In this document: positions 53,135 through 64,000 of the stretch, piece by piece
How the letters are laid out: each line of letters begins with the position of its first letter
How positions within the stretch are numbered: position 1 is the first letter of the stretch
Assembly (NCBI GenBank): GCA_038380795.1
Contig: CM076259.1
Span: forward strand, 66,741,741 to 66,805,740
Source: Pyrocephalus nanus
Lineage: Eukaryota > Chordata > Aves > Passeriformes > Tyrannidae
Reading direction: 5' to 3'
DNA: 64,000 nt
Position numbers and translations under genes: made by a program
The notes under the pieces: generated by a model
What the model was told of the DNA's origin: nothing
The model's database searches: none
What the model saw: only the letters and a program-made list of their open reading frames with translations

Positions 53135-56100
53135 CTATTTATCATGGGGACACATACTCAAGAGAAGTAAAGTGTGTATTCATGAACAATGTTCAGGTCT
53201 CGAATCACCTTTAGGTTTGCACACACACAATGTATCCCTGTGATGAAACCTGCTAGGGCGCTTCCTCCCGGTTCAGATGACTGACAAACTGTGGAACAAT
53301 GAACAGAGAAAATGACTGCTGGCTTAGTCAAAAGGACTGCAGACAATAGCTTTTAGGATCATTACTAAATATGTTGATGCTTCATAACAGTTTGATCTCA
53401 TTGCTGTTTGTGTTTCTGGTTTGTGTGCAGCAGGAACAGCCAGGCAAGGTGATGCTTGCTGCTGTGCAGATCTGCTGCAGCACTTCAATTTCACCAGCAG
53501 AACTTATCGAAGCTTCCCAGTTCACTTCTTCCAACAATCTCCCCTTGCTGTGGAGATGTGCTGTAGTGTATTGAGAGTCCAGCTCCCTACAGAAGTACAT
53601 ACAGGAAACTTATACCTTGTCTATATAAAACCTTCAGCTTTCAAACCACTAGCACCGAGTCCACAGGTAGGAGCAGCAATTTGGCTTCTATGTGTACTGA
53701 GCAGAGAAAATTTGACATATCATCTATTTTTCAGAGGATTAAGGCTACCATGTGTTTATCTTTAAGCATCAGCCTGCCTCACAAGTACAAACACACAGTT
53801 ATGGGGTTTTCAGGGACACATTATCTCACATTGTGGTATATGCTTAACATATATGGTTAATCTAAATCTTGGAGATTTGTTTTGAAACTGGTTTTGCTAA
53901 GCCACTGTCATCTAAATATAACTTTATTTTCATAAAAAAATAATAAAAAAATGCTTTAGGAGTTTCATCTGAAAAAAAATGGCTCTTTGAGGCCATCCTG
54001 AGAATTCCTGGAAGTCCCTCACGTGTTCTAAAAATCACCCCTGTGAAGCCCTGCACAGTCATGCCTCCCCACTGCAGACACCCAGAGAATGCAGAGCCTG
54101 CACGGCTCCTGCTCCAGCTGTCCCCAGTCCTACAGCTCGAGACAGCCCTTCCTAACCAGAGTTAACTCTCTGCCGAAATAATTCCCACGTGACTTTGCAA
54201 GCTACTTCTTGTAGAAAAAAGCTTAACTGAATTATCACCTCATTCTAAACTAGTTTTTATACAAATAAGAAAGCCCGTGAGCATAACATCTAAATTTATT
54301 GAAAAACTTACTTTCCTGAAATGGTTGAGAGAGTGTATATTACTTTACAGCAGCTAATACAACTTTGCCCCTGTTCCTACAAAGGACCAACCACGGTTTC
54401 CCCCTAAGAGGGAGTGCATCTCTGCGCTCACACAGCCGATATTCTTCCAGGACTCTTCATTACCATTTTCCCTATGATGGCTGCCACAGCTGAGCTGTTC
54501 TGCACAGATTTTCTGCTCAGTATGGGGGGCTGGGGAGAGGGGCTTTAATTATACAGAAAGATGGAGCAGGGCCAGGCAGCCCCTCTGGTGCACCATCTCC
54601 TCCATGCACAACCTTCTTCCTGCTGCTTTGCAGCTACAAGGATCACCTGTTGGTCTTGGCACTTGCCCAAGCTGGGGCCTAGTGGAAATGACAGAATCAA
54701 CTAGAAATGAGAGCAAGCTCCTATTCCAGCTACCCAAATGAGGGAAATACGAAAACAGATGATGGCAACGGGATCTACTTTCTGAACGTGGGAGTGAAGA
54801 GGGGGTGGGGTAGAAGGAAATGGAGAAAGAAGGGGTATATATTGAAAAAAAGAAACAAATAAAAAACCAGAAAAAACCAAAATCCACTAAAAGGAAGCTT
54901 TTTTTCCTCCTGTTGTTCTCTTTTCATATTCAGCACAGCAAAAACATTAGGACAGTTTTTCTCCATCTGAACACCTGCCAAGAGGGAGAACTAGCTACCT
55001 TGTTCCTGTTCCTGCTGGAGATGTTACATGTCCCCATCTCCCACATGAGATATCTCAAAGGGATATTCAGGTAGACAGCAGAAACAACCTGCCTTTTTCA
55101 GGCTGGCTCCTCTCTGTACTGCATGGCGACACACAAACTGTTTCAAGATATGTGTCAGGAATTCTCTTCTCCCACAGCAGTGCTCAGCAAAACCTTTTAC
55201 TTGATATTTGGGTGAGCTGCAATGTTTTGCAGAAGAAGAATTAAACACCACTTGCCTCTCATTTTGTTCTTCCAGGCAGAAAAAGCAGCTAAGTAACCCA
55301 ACAGCAAAGGTAACCATTGCTAACACCATTTAAAGGAGAGGAATGATGCCTTTTAAATGATAAAAATAAAAACTAACTGCACACTGCATTTCAATATGTA
55401 GTTTCATATGAGCCCTTGGAATCCGTATTTACTCTAAGCAGTAACCATCTTACCATCCAAAATCTCTCATCAAATTTCTCTAGACCCTTGAATTCAGTGA
55501 CACCATAAATATATACTCTGTCAAATACTTTAATAGGCTTTACATGAACTTTTAAGATTTTTTTTCCCCAATAATTTTTAGAAACAATAACAATAAAACA
55601 GGAAAAACCTAATTCTGAAAAGGAAGCTTTTCCCTCTCTGAGGAATGGGTTCCCAGAGCTTCCTTCTTCCTGAGAAACAATCCACGAATAATCAATGTAC
55701 AGTCCAATTCCTCAATAAGCACCAAGCTTTTAAACACTCAGCATTCAGGAGGCTCTGTGAGTTTGGCCTTTAAACTGTACCACTCTTTGCCTTTGCCTCC
55801 CTAGTTTCCCGAGTGTTCTCTATTCTGTTCTTTCTAGCAACTAGGTAGGAAAGCAGAAGCAAAATTCGAGCAGTGGGAGCAAGCTGGAGCTAATTTGCAC
55901 TTTATGAATTATTCAAGCCCTCCTGATTCCTGCACCTGCACTGAGGCAGGACGCTTGCAAGGAACACTCATTACTCTTCTCTTGGGTTTGCACAAGCTTG
56001 GTTACTGCTCAGATACTTTCTTCTGTAACTAAGGGCTTCAGGTCTTGTATTAAGCAATGGAAATGGGAGAAAAAAAAAACAACTAACCTCATGTTGTCAA

Positions 56101-57660
56101 ACCCTTCTGCCGCCTCAAACCCAGGATAATCATTTAACCCATTCTGAGACAAATGAATTGTAGTGTGTATCGGACTGACGCTGAATTAATCTCACATATG
56201 CTAATCCAGATCAGAGCATCAGCAGAGAAAGAAGGAACGAGTGGACGAGCTGGTCTTGTCAGACATTTAGTCTGCTGCTTTAAACTGCACATTTAAACTT
56301 CTCCCTAGCTCAGTAGAGAGTATTTCATGAGCATCAAGTATTTCACATGATAACTTGATCATTAAGGCATCCTTCTCCACAGATGCACCATAAATAAATT
56401 TTCTCCCTGGCATTCTGGCTAGCAGGGGTTTGTTTAATACTATTGGAAGAGCTTATATTGTGATTGTAACATAGTGGATTTAGCAAGCAAACAGGTCTTT
56501 TCCATCTCGATCTACTATTATCTTGGTAAAATGAATGTGACTGCAACTCTAGATATGACCCATGAATCTAGACAGCCATTAGGAACATTTGCAGAGAGCA
56601 GATAAAAAACAATTAGCACTATGAACATTTTAAAATAACGATATGTTTTTGAGCTACTAAGCTAAGGCAAAAAGATCTAGAAGTATTATGCAAATTCAAA
56701 GCAGCAAACACCGTATTTACTGTATCTCATGTCCACAGTTGCACTAAATATCTTTGAGTCTTGTCCTTTATTAACATTGCTGTTACCAACAAGTTCTCCG
56801 GTTAAAAGATCTTCTCATTAATCCCCAGAAGCTAAGCATCATGCTTTGATTGATCCAGTAAAACAGATCTGTGGTAACTGATAATGAAACCTCTTTAATC
56901 TCCTCTTCCAAAAAAATGAGTAAAACACGAGTGTTAAGCATTCAGAAAGGTACAGTCAATCCTTATCAAATCTTTGGTTTTTTTTCTTTCTTTCTAGGCC
57001 TAAAGAAGTTAATTCATTTTCCTATTGATGGAGAATGCATGATTGGTCCTGTGCTGCTCTTATCGCATTCCTATCCAATAATAGGTACTGTGGCTCTTTT
57101 TTTTAAGGTATTTTAATCGAGCATGTAAACATGTGTTATTCTTTGATGCTCTTTCATTCAGCATCATTAATCCCCAGCATGAAATCAATAGACTTAAAAC
57201 TTTTAATCACGTCAAAATGCAACACAGAAATCCACAAATGACTTCAGTTCATCACACACACTGAATAGCCTGAAAATTGGAAGCTGTGCCTTCTTTTTGC
57301 CTTGGGAATCAGCAAACCCTAAGCTAGTCTTTCACTGAAGTAAAATGATTCTTTCTCCAAGAATCTGCCATTAGGAAAAAAAAAAAAAGTTGATAAAGAA
57401 AACATGGGATTTTTCTGTCATCTTTTTTTATCTCTTGTGGTCTCATTGGCCTTATGAGAAACACCTTTTTTACTGCAACCTCTTGACAGTATGCACAATT
57501 AAAAAAAGTTTAAAAACAATTACAGTAACTGGGTTACAGAATGTACTGGAGGTGCAAGAGAAGGGAAAAACAGCTTTGTGGTTGTTTATTTTCCCTTTTT
57601 AACAGCACACATTGTTTCTCTCCTTGAAAAGAATGCATAAGAGACAACAATCACAGGCGT

Positions 57661-57684
57661 TTTTTAAAAAAAAAAAAAAAAAAA
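57661..57684. repeat. Poly-A run
   Basis: TTTTTT directly followed by about nineteen A and then GAGAAAG. No retrocopy with target duplication is visible next to it, so I treat it as a simple homopolymer. Confidence 0.85.
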
Positions 57685-59531
57685 GAGAAAGAATTAGCTC
57701 AACCTTATATACGATTTCCAAAGCCCCTGGGGGCACAGAAAGTGATGAGAATCTCTTTGATGGGGCAGAAATTGTGGCTGAGATGCAAAAATCAACAACA
57801 ATCAGACCCATCCTTTGATTGGCAAAAGGGCAGAAACAGGTGAACAGAGAAAAGGAATAATCTAGACAACTGGAATATCATCTTTAATTGTACTACATTA
57901 AAAAGGACTGAAAGCTTGCTAATTTAAAAGAAGAAAATACAGTTTGGAAAGTTAAATACATGGGGAAGTATGGAAACTGGCATACTGAAACCATGATTTG
58001 GGAGACTTCCTAGGTCCATGACCACATTCCCACCCACTGTCCCATGAATAGCTCTAAACAGCATATATCTAAATCCATGAGGTCCTTCACTGGTAAGCTG
58101 GAGCTTCTCTGGGCACCAACCACAAGGCACATATTCACATATACTCATTCTGGCAACTGCCCTTTTACCACCCACAGGCAGGGCAGTGTCCTGAATGTTG
58201 TCTATGTCTTGCAAAGAAGCCCCAAAAGGCAGGCAGAGTTCTGATGGTGGTAGCACCAGCAAGGTGTTGTGCTGTAGCCCTGCAGTCAGGTAATTCACTG
58301 AGAAGACGGAGCATCACCCCAGGAATAACCTGGCTCTAAGGACGCAGGGTCTTCTGCATAAGTGTCCATGAAAGTGAGGCTACTCTGCAACCAGGAATGC
58401 AAGAACCATGAGGTTATAAGTTTGGGCAGAAAAGGGGGATCCTGGCTCCATACTAGAAATCTGGACACAGCTCTCTGAGGAGAAAAGTGAAAGCTCTATA
58501 CCAGTATCCACAGCTGTTTCTGGCATGATGTTGCTCCAGGGAATGGAGCCTACGGTCCCAGTCCTGTCCACACCCAGGCAGGATACAGGTTCTTCTTATC
58601 CACTCTCCTTCCCACCCCATGACTTCTGTGCTCCTGTCTATACAACAGCCCATATTCAGCAAGAAGGGAGATGAGACGCTCCACTGCTCCCCAGGTATCT
58701 CATGGGATTAGGCCTGCACCAAGGATTCCAATGATTAAAACAACCCTGTGATGCTTGTTCTGAGAACCCATATCTCAGGTCTCCCACTTTGCTGACAAGC
58801 TAGTTAATGAAGCTCATCTGCAGAGGTGGCAATATTGCTGTTGCTGCTGCCAGCTTGTTTGTCAAAAGAATCATCTCTGCTTCAGGGTTGTACAAAAAGG
58901 GCTACGCAGATTATCTCTGAGGGAAACTGATGCTTTTATTTCCTACTGGTTCCTTATGTAGTCCATAACGACTTACCTAACCTAAATGGGCTGTATTCCC
59001 ACAAAAGCACTTATGATCCCCACACCATCAGCAAAGTATACACCTAAACTAGATGGGTAGGGGGCTCCTTTTTGGTTGCTTAGGAAACATGTAATTCTTT
59101 CCAGTGATTATAATAAGGAATTCAAGTGCTTTTCCTCAGAGGTCAGATCAATCTCCAAAGCTTAACTTTAACATACAGGTAGAAGTTTGTGTTCAGTGAG
59201 GCACCAGTGATACTTGCTCATGCAATAAAAAAGTTTTGTGAGCGCGTAACAGAGACACCGGTGCCTCCAGCGTAGCACAACACAGTCTCACTATAGCTGA
59301 GAGAGGGAATGAAAATTTCATAGCAGGTATAACTAATCTGCACTTTACTGTAAATATCCACAGTCTTAGTGACCTCCTGATTTTGCAGTTTTTTCCCACT
59401 GAAAGTAATGTTTATGCACTGAGCTGCATGAAGGAAAATACGTAGATTAGGGAATTACTTCAAATGCTTGGCTATCCTAGATGCATTAATTTTTCATTAT
59501 CTCCTTCATGAAAAAAACCCCACAACAAAGC

Positions 59532-59570
59532 AAAAAAAAAAAAAAAAAAAAGAAAACAAAAAGAAAAAAT
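59532..59570. repeat. Poly-A and A-rich run
   Basis: About twenty A, then GAAAACAAAAAGAAAAAA. The preceding AAAAAAACCCCACAACAAAGC is also A-rich. Simple repeat; a few further A runs lie near 60576 and 60607. Confidence 0.85.
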
Positions 59571-61283
59571 TCTTCTGGCAGTGCTCTTGTTATCAGTAAT
59601 TTCCTATTTACTATCATCATCATTACTCTATCATTACTCTTTATCCTTTTCTTAAAAATTATCCAGATTATCTCTGCAAATGTGGGGGGGAGTTCTGTTT
59701 GACAGACGCTAGATTCACTTTCAGCTGAAAGCAATCAAATTATAGGCATAAGAAATACATTTTTAAAAGCCTGTGCTCTGTAGTTAACAATTTTGTCCTA
59801 GAGATAAATTGCAAGCACAAACTTGGACCTTAACATTCTTACTAACTTAATGGGAATCCTAACAAGTCAAACAGTGTACTCTGCACTGCAATGCTTATTT
59901 TCTTTTTTAACTGGTGACAAATGAGAACGACTGCTTCAAATTAGTCTTACAAATGACAGAAATAAAACAGAACACTACAAATCTTTGTCTTTGAATGGTG
60001 GAGAGTCAAAGCAAACTAAGGTGAAAATGGTGTCCGGCAGCATGATTCAGATCAGGAAAGTCATCCAACTCCATAGCAGCTTGACCCGAACATAGCCCCA
60101 GAGGCAGTGCTGCAGCTGCCAGCAAGACAGCTAGCCAAGAAGCTAGTGGAGTTGCAAGCCAAGAAGCCAGCCATGAACCCTCAGGCCAATGCAGGAAAGC
60201 TGTAATCCAGAATTTGGCATCTGGGTCCTCCAGCTGCCAAACATCCCCATCTGGCTGAGCCTGTGGACAAGGTGTTAAAAAGAACAGGGGTAAACTATAC
60301 AAGAGCAAAAGCAGTACCAAGTTTGCAAGACACCAAGGATAAAGAGGCACGTTGTGCCTGCCAACACATGAAACTCACGCATATTATCACTTTTTCCTGG
60401 TGGATCAGGGGAGGCAACATGGACAAAATGGTCAACATTTTATAGGAGATGAACAGTTAGATGCGCATGAACCGAAGCAACAGTCCCAGCCTGTGGCCAA
60501 CCACAGAGGTCAGTAGATGTTAAAGATTTGTGTGGAATTGCTTTTGAGTAAAACTTAAGAGCTTCAAGTAGAACCCAATTAAAAAAAAAAAAAGGAAGAA
60601 AGCCTAAAAAAAAAAATGTGTCTTCAAGACTTTGCGATCCAGTTTGTTCCTCCATCATCACAAAAGAAATCAAGTATCTAAGAACATTTCTGCACTTTCA
60701 TAACTAGAATACCATAATTTTTAGTTTAATTTTATGGAAGGATAACTCTCTTCCAATTTAGTGGAAAAAGATAACTTTAAGTAATAGAAAATTGAAAAAA
60801 ACCCCAAACCCAGGTAGGCATAAAATTTAATTCAAATGAAATACATCCACTCATACAGCTGCATTTATTTGTAGCTGAATTCTCTTCTGACAAGCAGTTA
60901 GTGTTCCTAAACCACAACAGTGCCATATCCCAAGAAGAAGGACCAGCTATGAGGAATGCCAGTGCCAGCAGTATTAAGTGCACGGTAAGAATTCATACTT
61001 TCAAATAATACACTGACTTAAATATTAATCTTACTGATCTAATTTCCACCTTTCACTCTCCAAACAGATTGACACAGTCTAAATGAGGTTTGACAGATGC
61101 AACTTTTTTGATCACTTTGGTCCTTTATTTTAAAAATACATAAAAACTCTGCAGCTCTCTTCCAAATTTCTGTTTTTATTAGAATCTATCTCCCTTGCCA
61201 AATATTACATTTCAGTCTCATCTCACTCCAGTCAGTGTGCACTAACTTTCAGTTAAAAATTCAGTTTAAAATTGCTACATGGG

Positions 61284-61640
61284 ATCACAGAATCAATAAG
61301 GTTAGAAAAGACCTCTGAGATCATCAAGTCCAACCTATGACCGAACATCACCTTGTCAACTAGATCATGACACTCAGTACCACATCCAGCCTCTTCCTAA
61401 ACACATCCAGAGACTGTGACTCCATCACCTCCCTGGGCAGCCGTTTCAATGCCCAATCACTCTTTCTGTGTAGAACTTCTTCCTAATGTCTAACCTAAAC
61501 TTCTCCTGCCTCAGCTTAAGACTGCCCTCTTGTCCTACTGCTGGTTGCCTGGGAGAAGAGACCGACCCCAATCCGGCTACAATTCCTTTCAGGTAGTTGT
61601 AGAGAGCAATAAGGTCTCCCCTGAGCCTCCCCTTCTCCAG
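61284..61640 (-). mobile_element. CR1 LINE 3' fragment (about 357 bp)
   Basis: On the + strand it starts ATCACAGAATCAATAAGGTT and continues AGAAAAGACCTCTGAGATCA, AGTCCAACC, then CTCCCTGGGCAGCCG, AACTTCTTCCTAATGTC, CTCTTGTCCTACTGCTGG and AGGTCTCCCCTGAGCCTCC. This is the reverse complement of a CR1 3' UTR preceded by the end of ORF2. It is 5'-truncated, in the same sense as KLF12, and better preserved than the 32.8 kb scrap, so probably younger. Confidence 0.92.
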
Positions 61641-64000
61641 GTGACTTATGCCATCTTCATCTACATCTCATCATGCATGTTTTTCAGCAGGCCACTTAGT
61701 AGGATCTCATTTTCATTACTACGCTTTGTGTACACTCTATATGTAAATCCATGAGCAATTTTTTAAGCAAAATATTGACAACACTGAAAAGGAACAAAAA
61801 ATTAACAACATAAACTTTCCTTTTGAAAATTCTTTCTGTAAAATGGAAGCTAACGTAATTGGTGATTACACAGAATATTATAGTTCATTTCAGCTAAATA
61901 AACCTGCATTAAAAATTGTATCTGAAATATGTATTTATTTTAGAAAGACAACATTTTGGGAGACTACTTGGGTCTTCAGAATAATTTCTGAAGTTGCACT
62001 GATAATTTCAATCAAAGAAAATTCTAGGAAGTTTTAAAAAATAAATCTATCATTTCAATTTCATAGCCAAGGAAACCTTCAAAGCTTTGTTTTGGTTTTA
62101 ACAGAGAAATTGTTCCTGCTGCTTCTTTGAAAATATTTGAGTAATAAGATCCCACAAAATTTAATATAAATATACCAGTTGTAACATAATTAACTGCAAA
62201 TTGGAGACAGGAGTAGATTTAGGGAATGATTGCTAACTTTCATTAGCAATTTGAAAGTGTAACTGCTCTTAAGCATCACTTCCTAATTTTATTATGAAGC
62301 TTAGCTGTACTTATAAATGTGAAGGATTTGATTTATTCTGCAACTTATTTGCTTGTATTTAATGTGTGAAGTTGTTTTTCCTTCTCTACTCCACAGGTAG
62401 GCACTAATTACTAATGGCAGATAAAGCAGTGAGTTGACTGTCACACAATCACCATGACTCAAAAGGAATCTTCTGAGGGGCCCACAAAACAAACAAAAGA
62501 AAGGAGAAGGACAAACAAGCAGCAAGCACACTGAGAGTGGACATTTCATTGCACACTATTTTGAAACCCAGTAAAACAACAGCAATGAATCCAACAAAAA
62601 AAAGAAACCCTATCAGTTTTGGTATGTCCCTGCTGCCACATGAAATCATTTATACTTGGGCAAGGGGGGTGAACCTGAAGGCCCTTATGGCATCACAACA
62701 CTTGCTGAAACCACCCAGTTGTCCCCACATTGGACTGGCATATAAACTGCACCCTAAAGCAAGGCATCTACTAGGCACACTACACAGTAAGATCCTAAAA
62801 TTTTGCCTTCCTTGAAATAAAAGCAAGGTGATGTTTGCAAAGAGCACTTTTTTCATTTTACAGCTTTGCTTGTCAACTGTCTCATTGTAGTTGGCAATGA
62901 CCCATTATAACATGAGCTGCACTGATTCACATTAACTTTGTTACTCAATTTCAGTAGACTATTATGAACATTTTTAAACTACATTATTAAACATCAGACA
63001 ACACAGGGTTTTCTATATTCTTGTGTTTCAGACATCCGGATTTGGAAGAAAAAATAAAAATGCAGCTTTCCCACCACCCTTCCAGCCCCAAAATATAAAA
63101 CGCAATTGGAAAACTCAACTTTGGACCTTTTCTAGTCAAACATTTTCCCCCAGTCACGACACAAAGAGGGAAAGAAACCTGAAAAGCACTGCTATTAGAC
63201 TTTGTCAAATAAACAGAACATTATATAATACACAATAAAATGCTTCATACCTGGAGTTGAAAAAACGAAAAGGGTTAACAGCTGACCTGGCACAGCCCCA
63301 CATGCTCTCTCTGGAAATTGAACACAGACAATTAGGAATTTTAAGTTACCCTAAACAATCGAAGGGGACTTAGACAAGCTTGAGCAGCACTTACTGCAAA
63401 GTAAGTAAGGCACACAGCCTCAGTGTGGAAGGCCCTTAAGGATTTTCCCATTCACTTAAAACTCTTCTTAAACTGAAATTGCTCTGTAGAGGTCTCAGAT
63501 AATGATATATAAGTCATTAGGAGCTCTGTGATTAATTTGCATGGGAGCAGAGTCAAAGCTTAAGGATCCATGTGTCAGTCGTAATTCTGGATCATGATGG
63601 ATCATTTTCTTTTTAAAAAATAATCGGTGACCAAGAGATAAACATTAACAAGAATCTACAGCAGACAGACATTGCATGAAGAGTAAATAGAGGCTGTTGT
63701 GAATGTCTGCTCCCAGAATTCATCACTGAAAAAACGTAGGCTTTAATGCTTTTTACTTGAAACTGAGACTCCAGGGAAAATAGATAATCTTCTAAAATAT
63801 TACACAAATATACAGTGTCATAGCTATATAAACTCCTATGCTGGTTGAGATTTGGACTAAATGAAATATTCTTTTTCACTGACAAATTCTGATCTACTGC
63901 ATGTGCTCAAACAGGAAGCATCATACAGCTGGTTTTTGAAAAAAGTTCCACCACGTTAGGGGGGGAAAAAATCCAAACCTGTAGAAATCCAAGAACAGGA
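61641..64000 (-). other. KLF12: KLF12 upstream intron, distal part (no gene seen)
   Basis: About 2.4 kb of AT-rich unique sequence to the window end. I see no exon, repeat or RNA gene that I can support. The KLF12 intron continues past the window. Confidence 0.75.

Larger units (their letters stand above)
37129..61283 (-). other. KLF12: KLF12 upstream intron, middle part (no gene seen)
   Basis: About 24 kb of mostly unique AT-rich sequence between the solo LTR and the CR1 copy at 61.3 kb. It contains SINE-like relics (about 46716-46799 and 51460-51560), two palindromes, homopolymer runs and two GC-elevated patches (about 52150-52900 and 57920-58760). The open frames of 60-161 codons here have no recognisable domain, no splice context and no homologue I know. 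No KLF12 exon was found. Confidence 0.8.

Noticed and set aside
57661..57684. Poly-A run as the tail of a processed pseudogene
   Set aside because: The adjoining sequence has no recognisable coding or repeat content and no target duplication is visible.

Overview
The window is AT-rich, CpG-poor, gene-sparse vertebrate DNA, almost certainly from a bird. The evidence is (a) two exons whose conceptual protein matches the C-terminal zinc-finger region of KLF12, (b) several CR1 LINE pieces, all with the 3' end typical of avian CR1, and (c) a solo LTR of a family I recognise from neoavian genomes, bounded by TGTAGTGGGTT / AACCCACTACA. Repeat density is low, as expected of a bird. The species cannot be named from this sequence alone.

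Only one protein-coding gene is supported: KLF12 on the minus strand. Its last coding exon is 8447-8628 (zinc fingers 2 and 3, stop at 8447-8449) and its penultimate exon is 24247-24404 (Ser-rich linker and zinc finger 1). The two are separated by a 15.6 kb phase-1 intron whose splice sites are consensus at both ends. Everything below 8447 is probably the long KLF12 3' untranslated region, with downstream flank possible near position 1. Everything above 24404 (39.6 kb) is the 3' part of one large upstream intron. I found no further KLF12 exon there, so the exons for the CtBP-binding repression domain, the Ser/Thr-rich middle and the N terminus should lie beyond position 64000.

Layout. 1-8446: probable 3' UTR, with a (CAT)n microsatellite and a T20 run that is A20 in the mRNA. 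8629-24246: intron carrying a 0.9 kb broken CR1 copy (10691-11625), a small CR1 scrap near 21.3 kb and a CTCF-like site at 21018-21032. 24405-64000: intron with CR1 scraps near 32.8 kb and 61.3 kb, a 1085-bp solo LTR (36044-37128) with recognisable promoter and polyadenylation signals, MIR/SINE-like relics, perfect palindromes and homopolymer runs. No tRNA, rRNA, CRISPR array or second gene was found. Open frames other than the two KLF12 exons look like chance or repeat-derived frames.

The most interesting signals are regulatory. There is an exact match to the CTCF core consensus inside the LTR, other CTCF-like sites in the introns, an LTR promoter oriented antisense to KLF12, and an encoded A20 tract shortly after the stop codon that could create false 3' ends in oligo-dT cDNA data. 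I found no convincing new multi-gene system.
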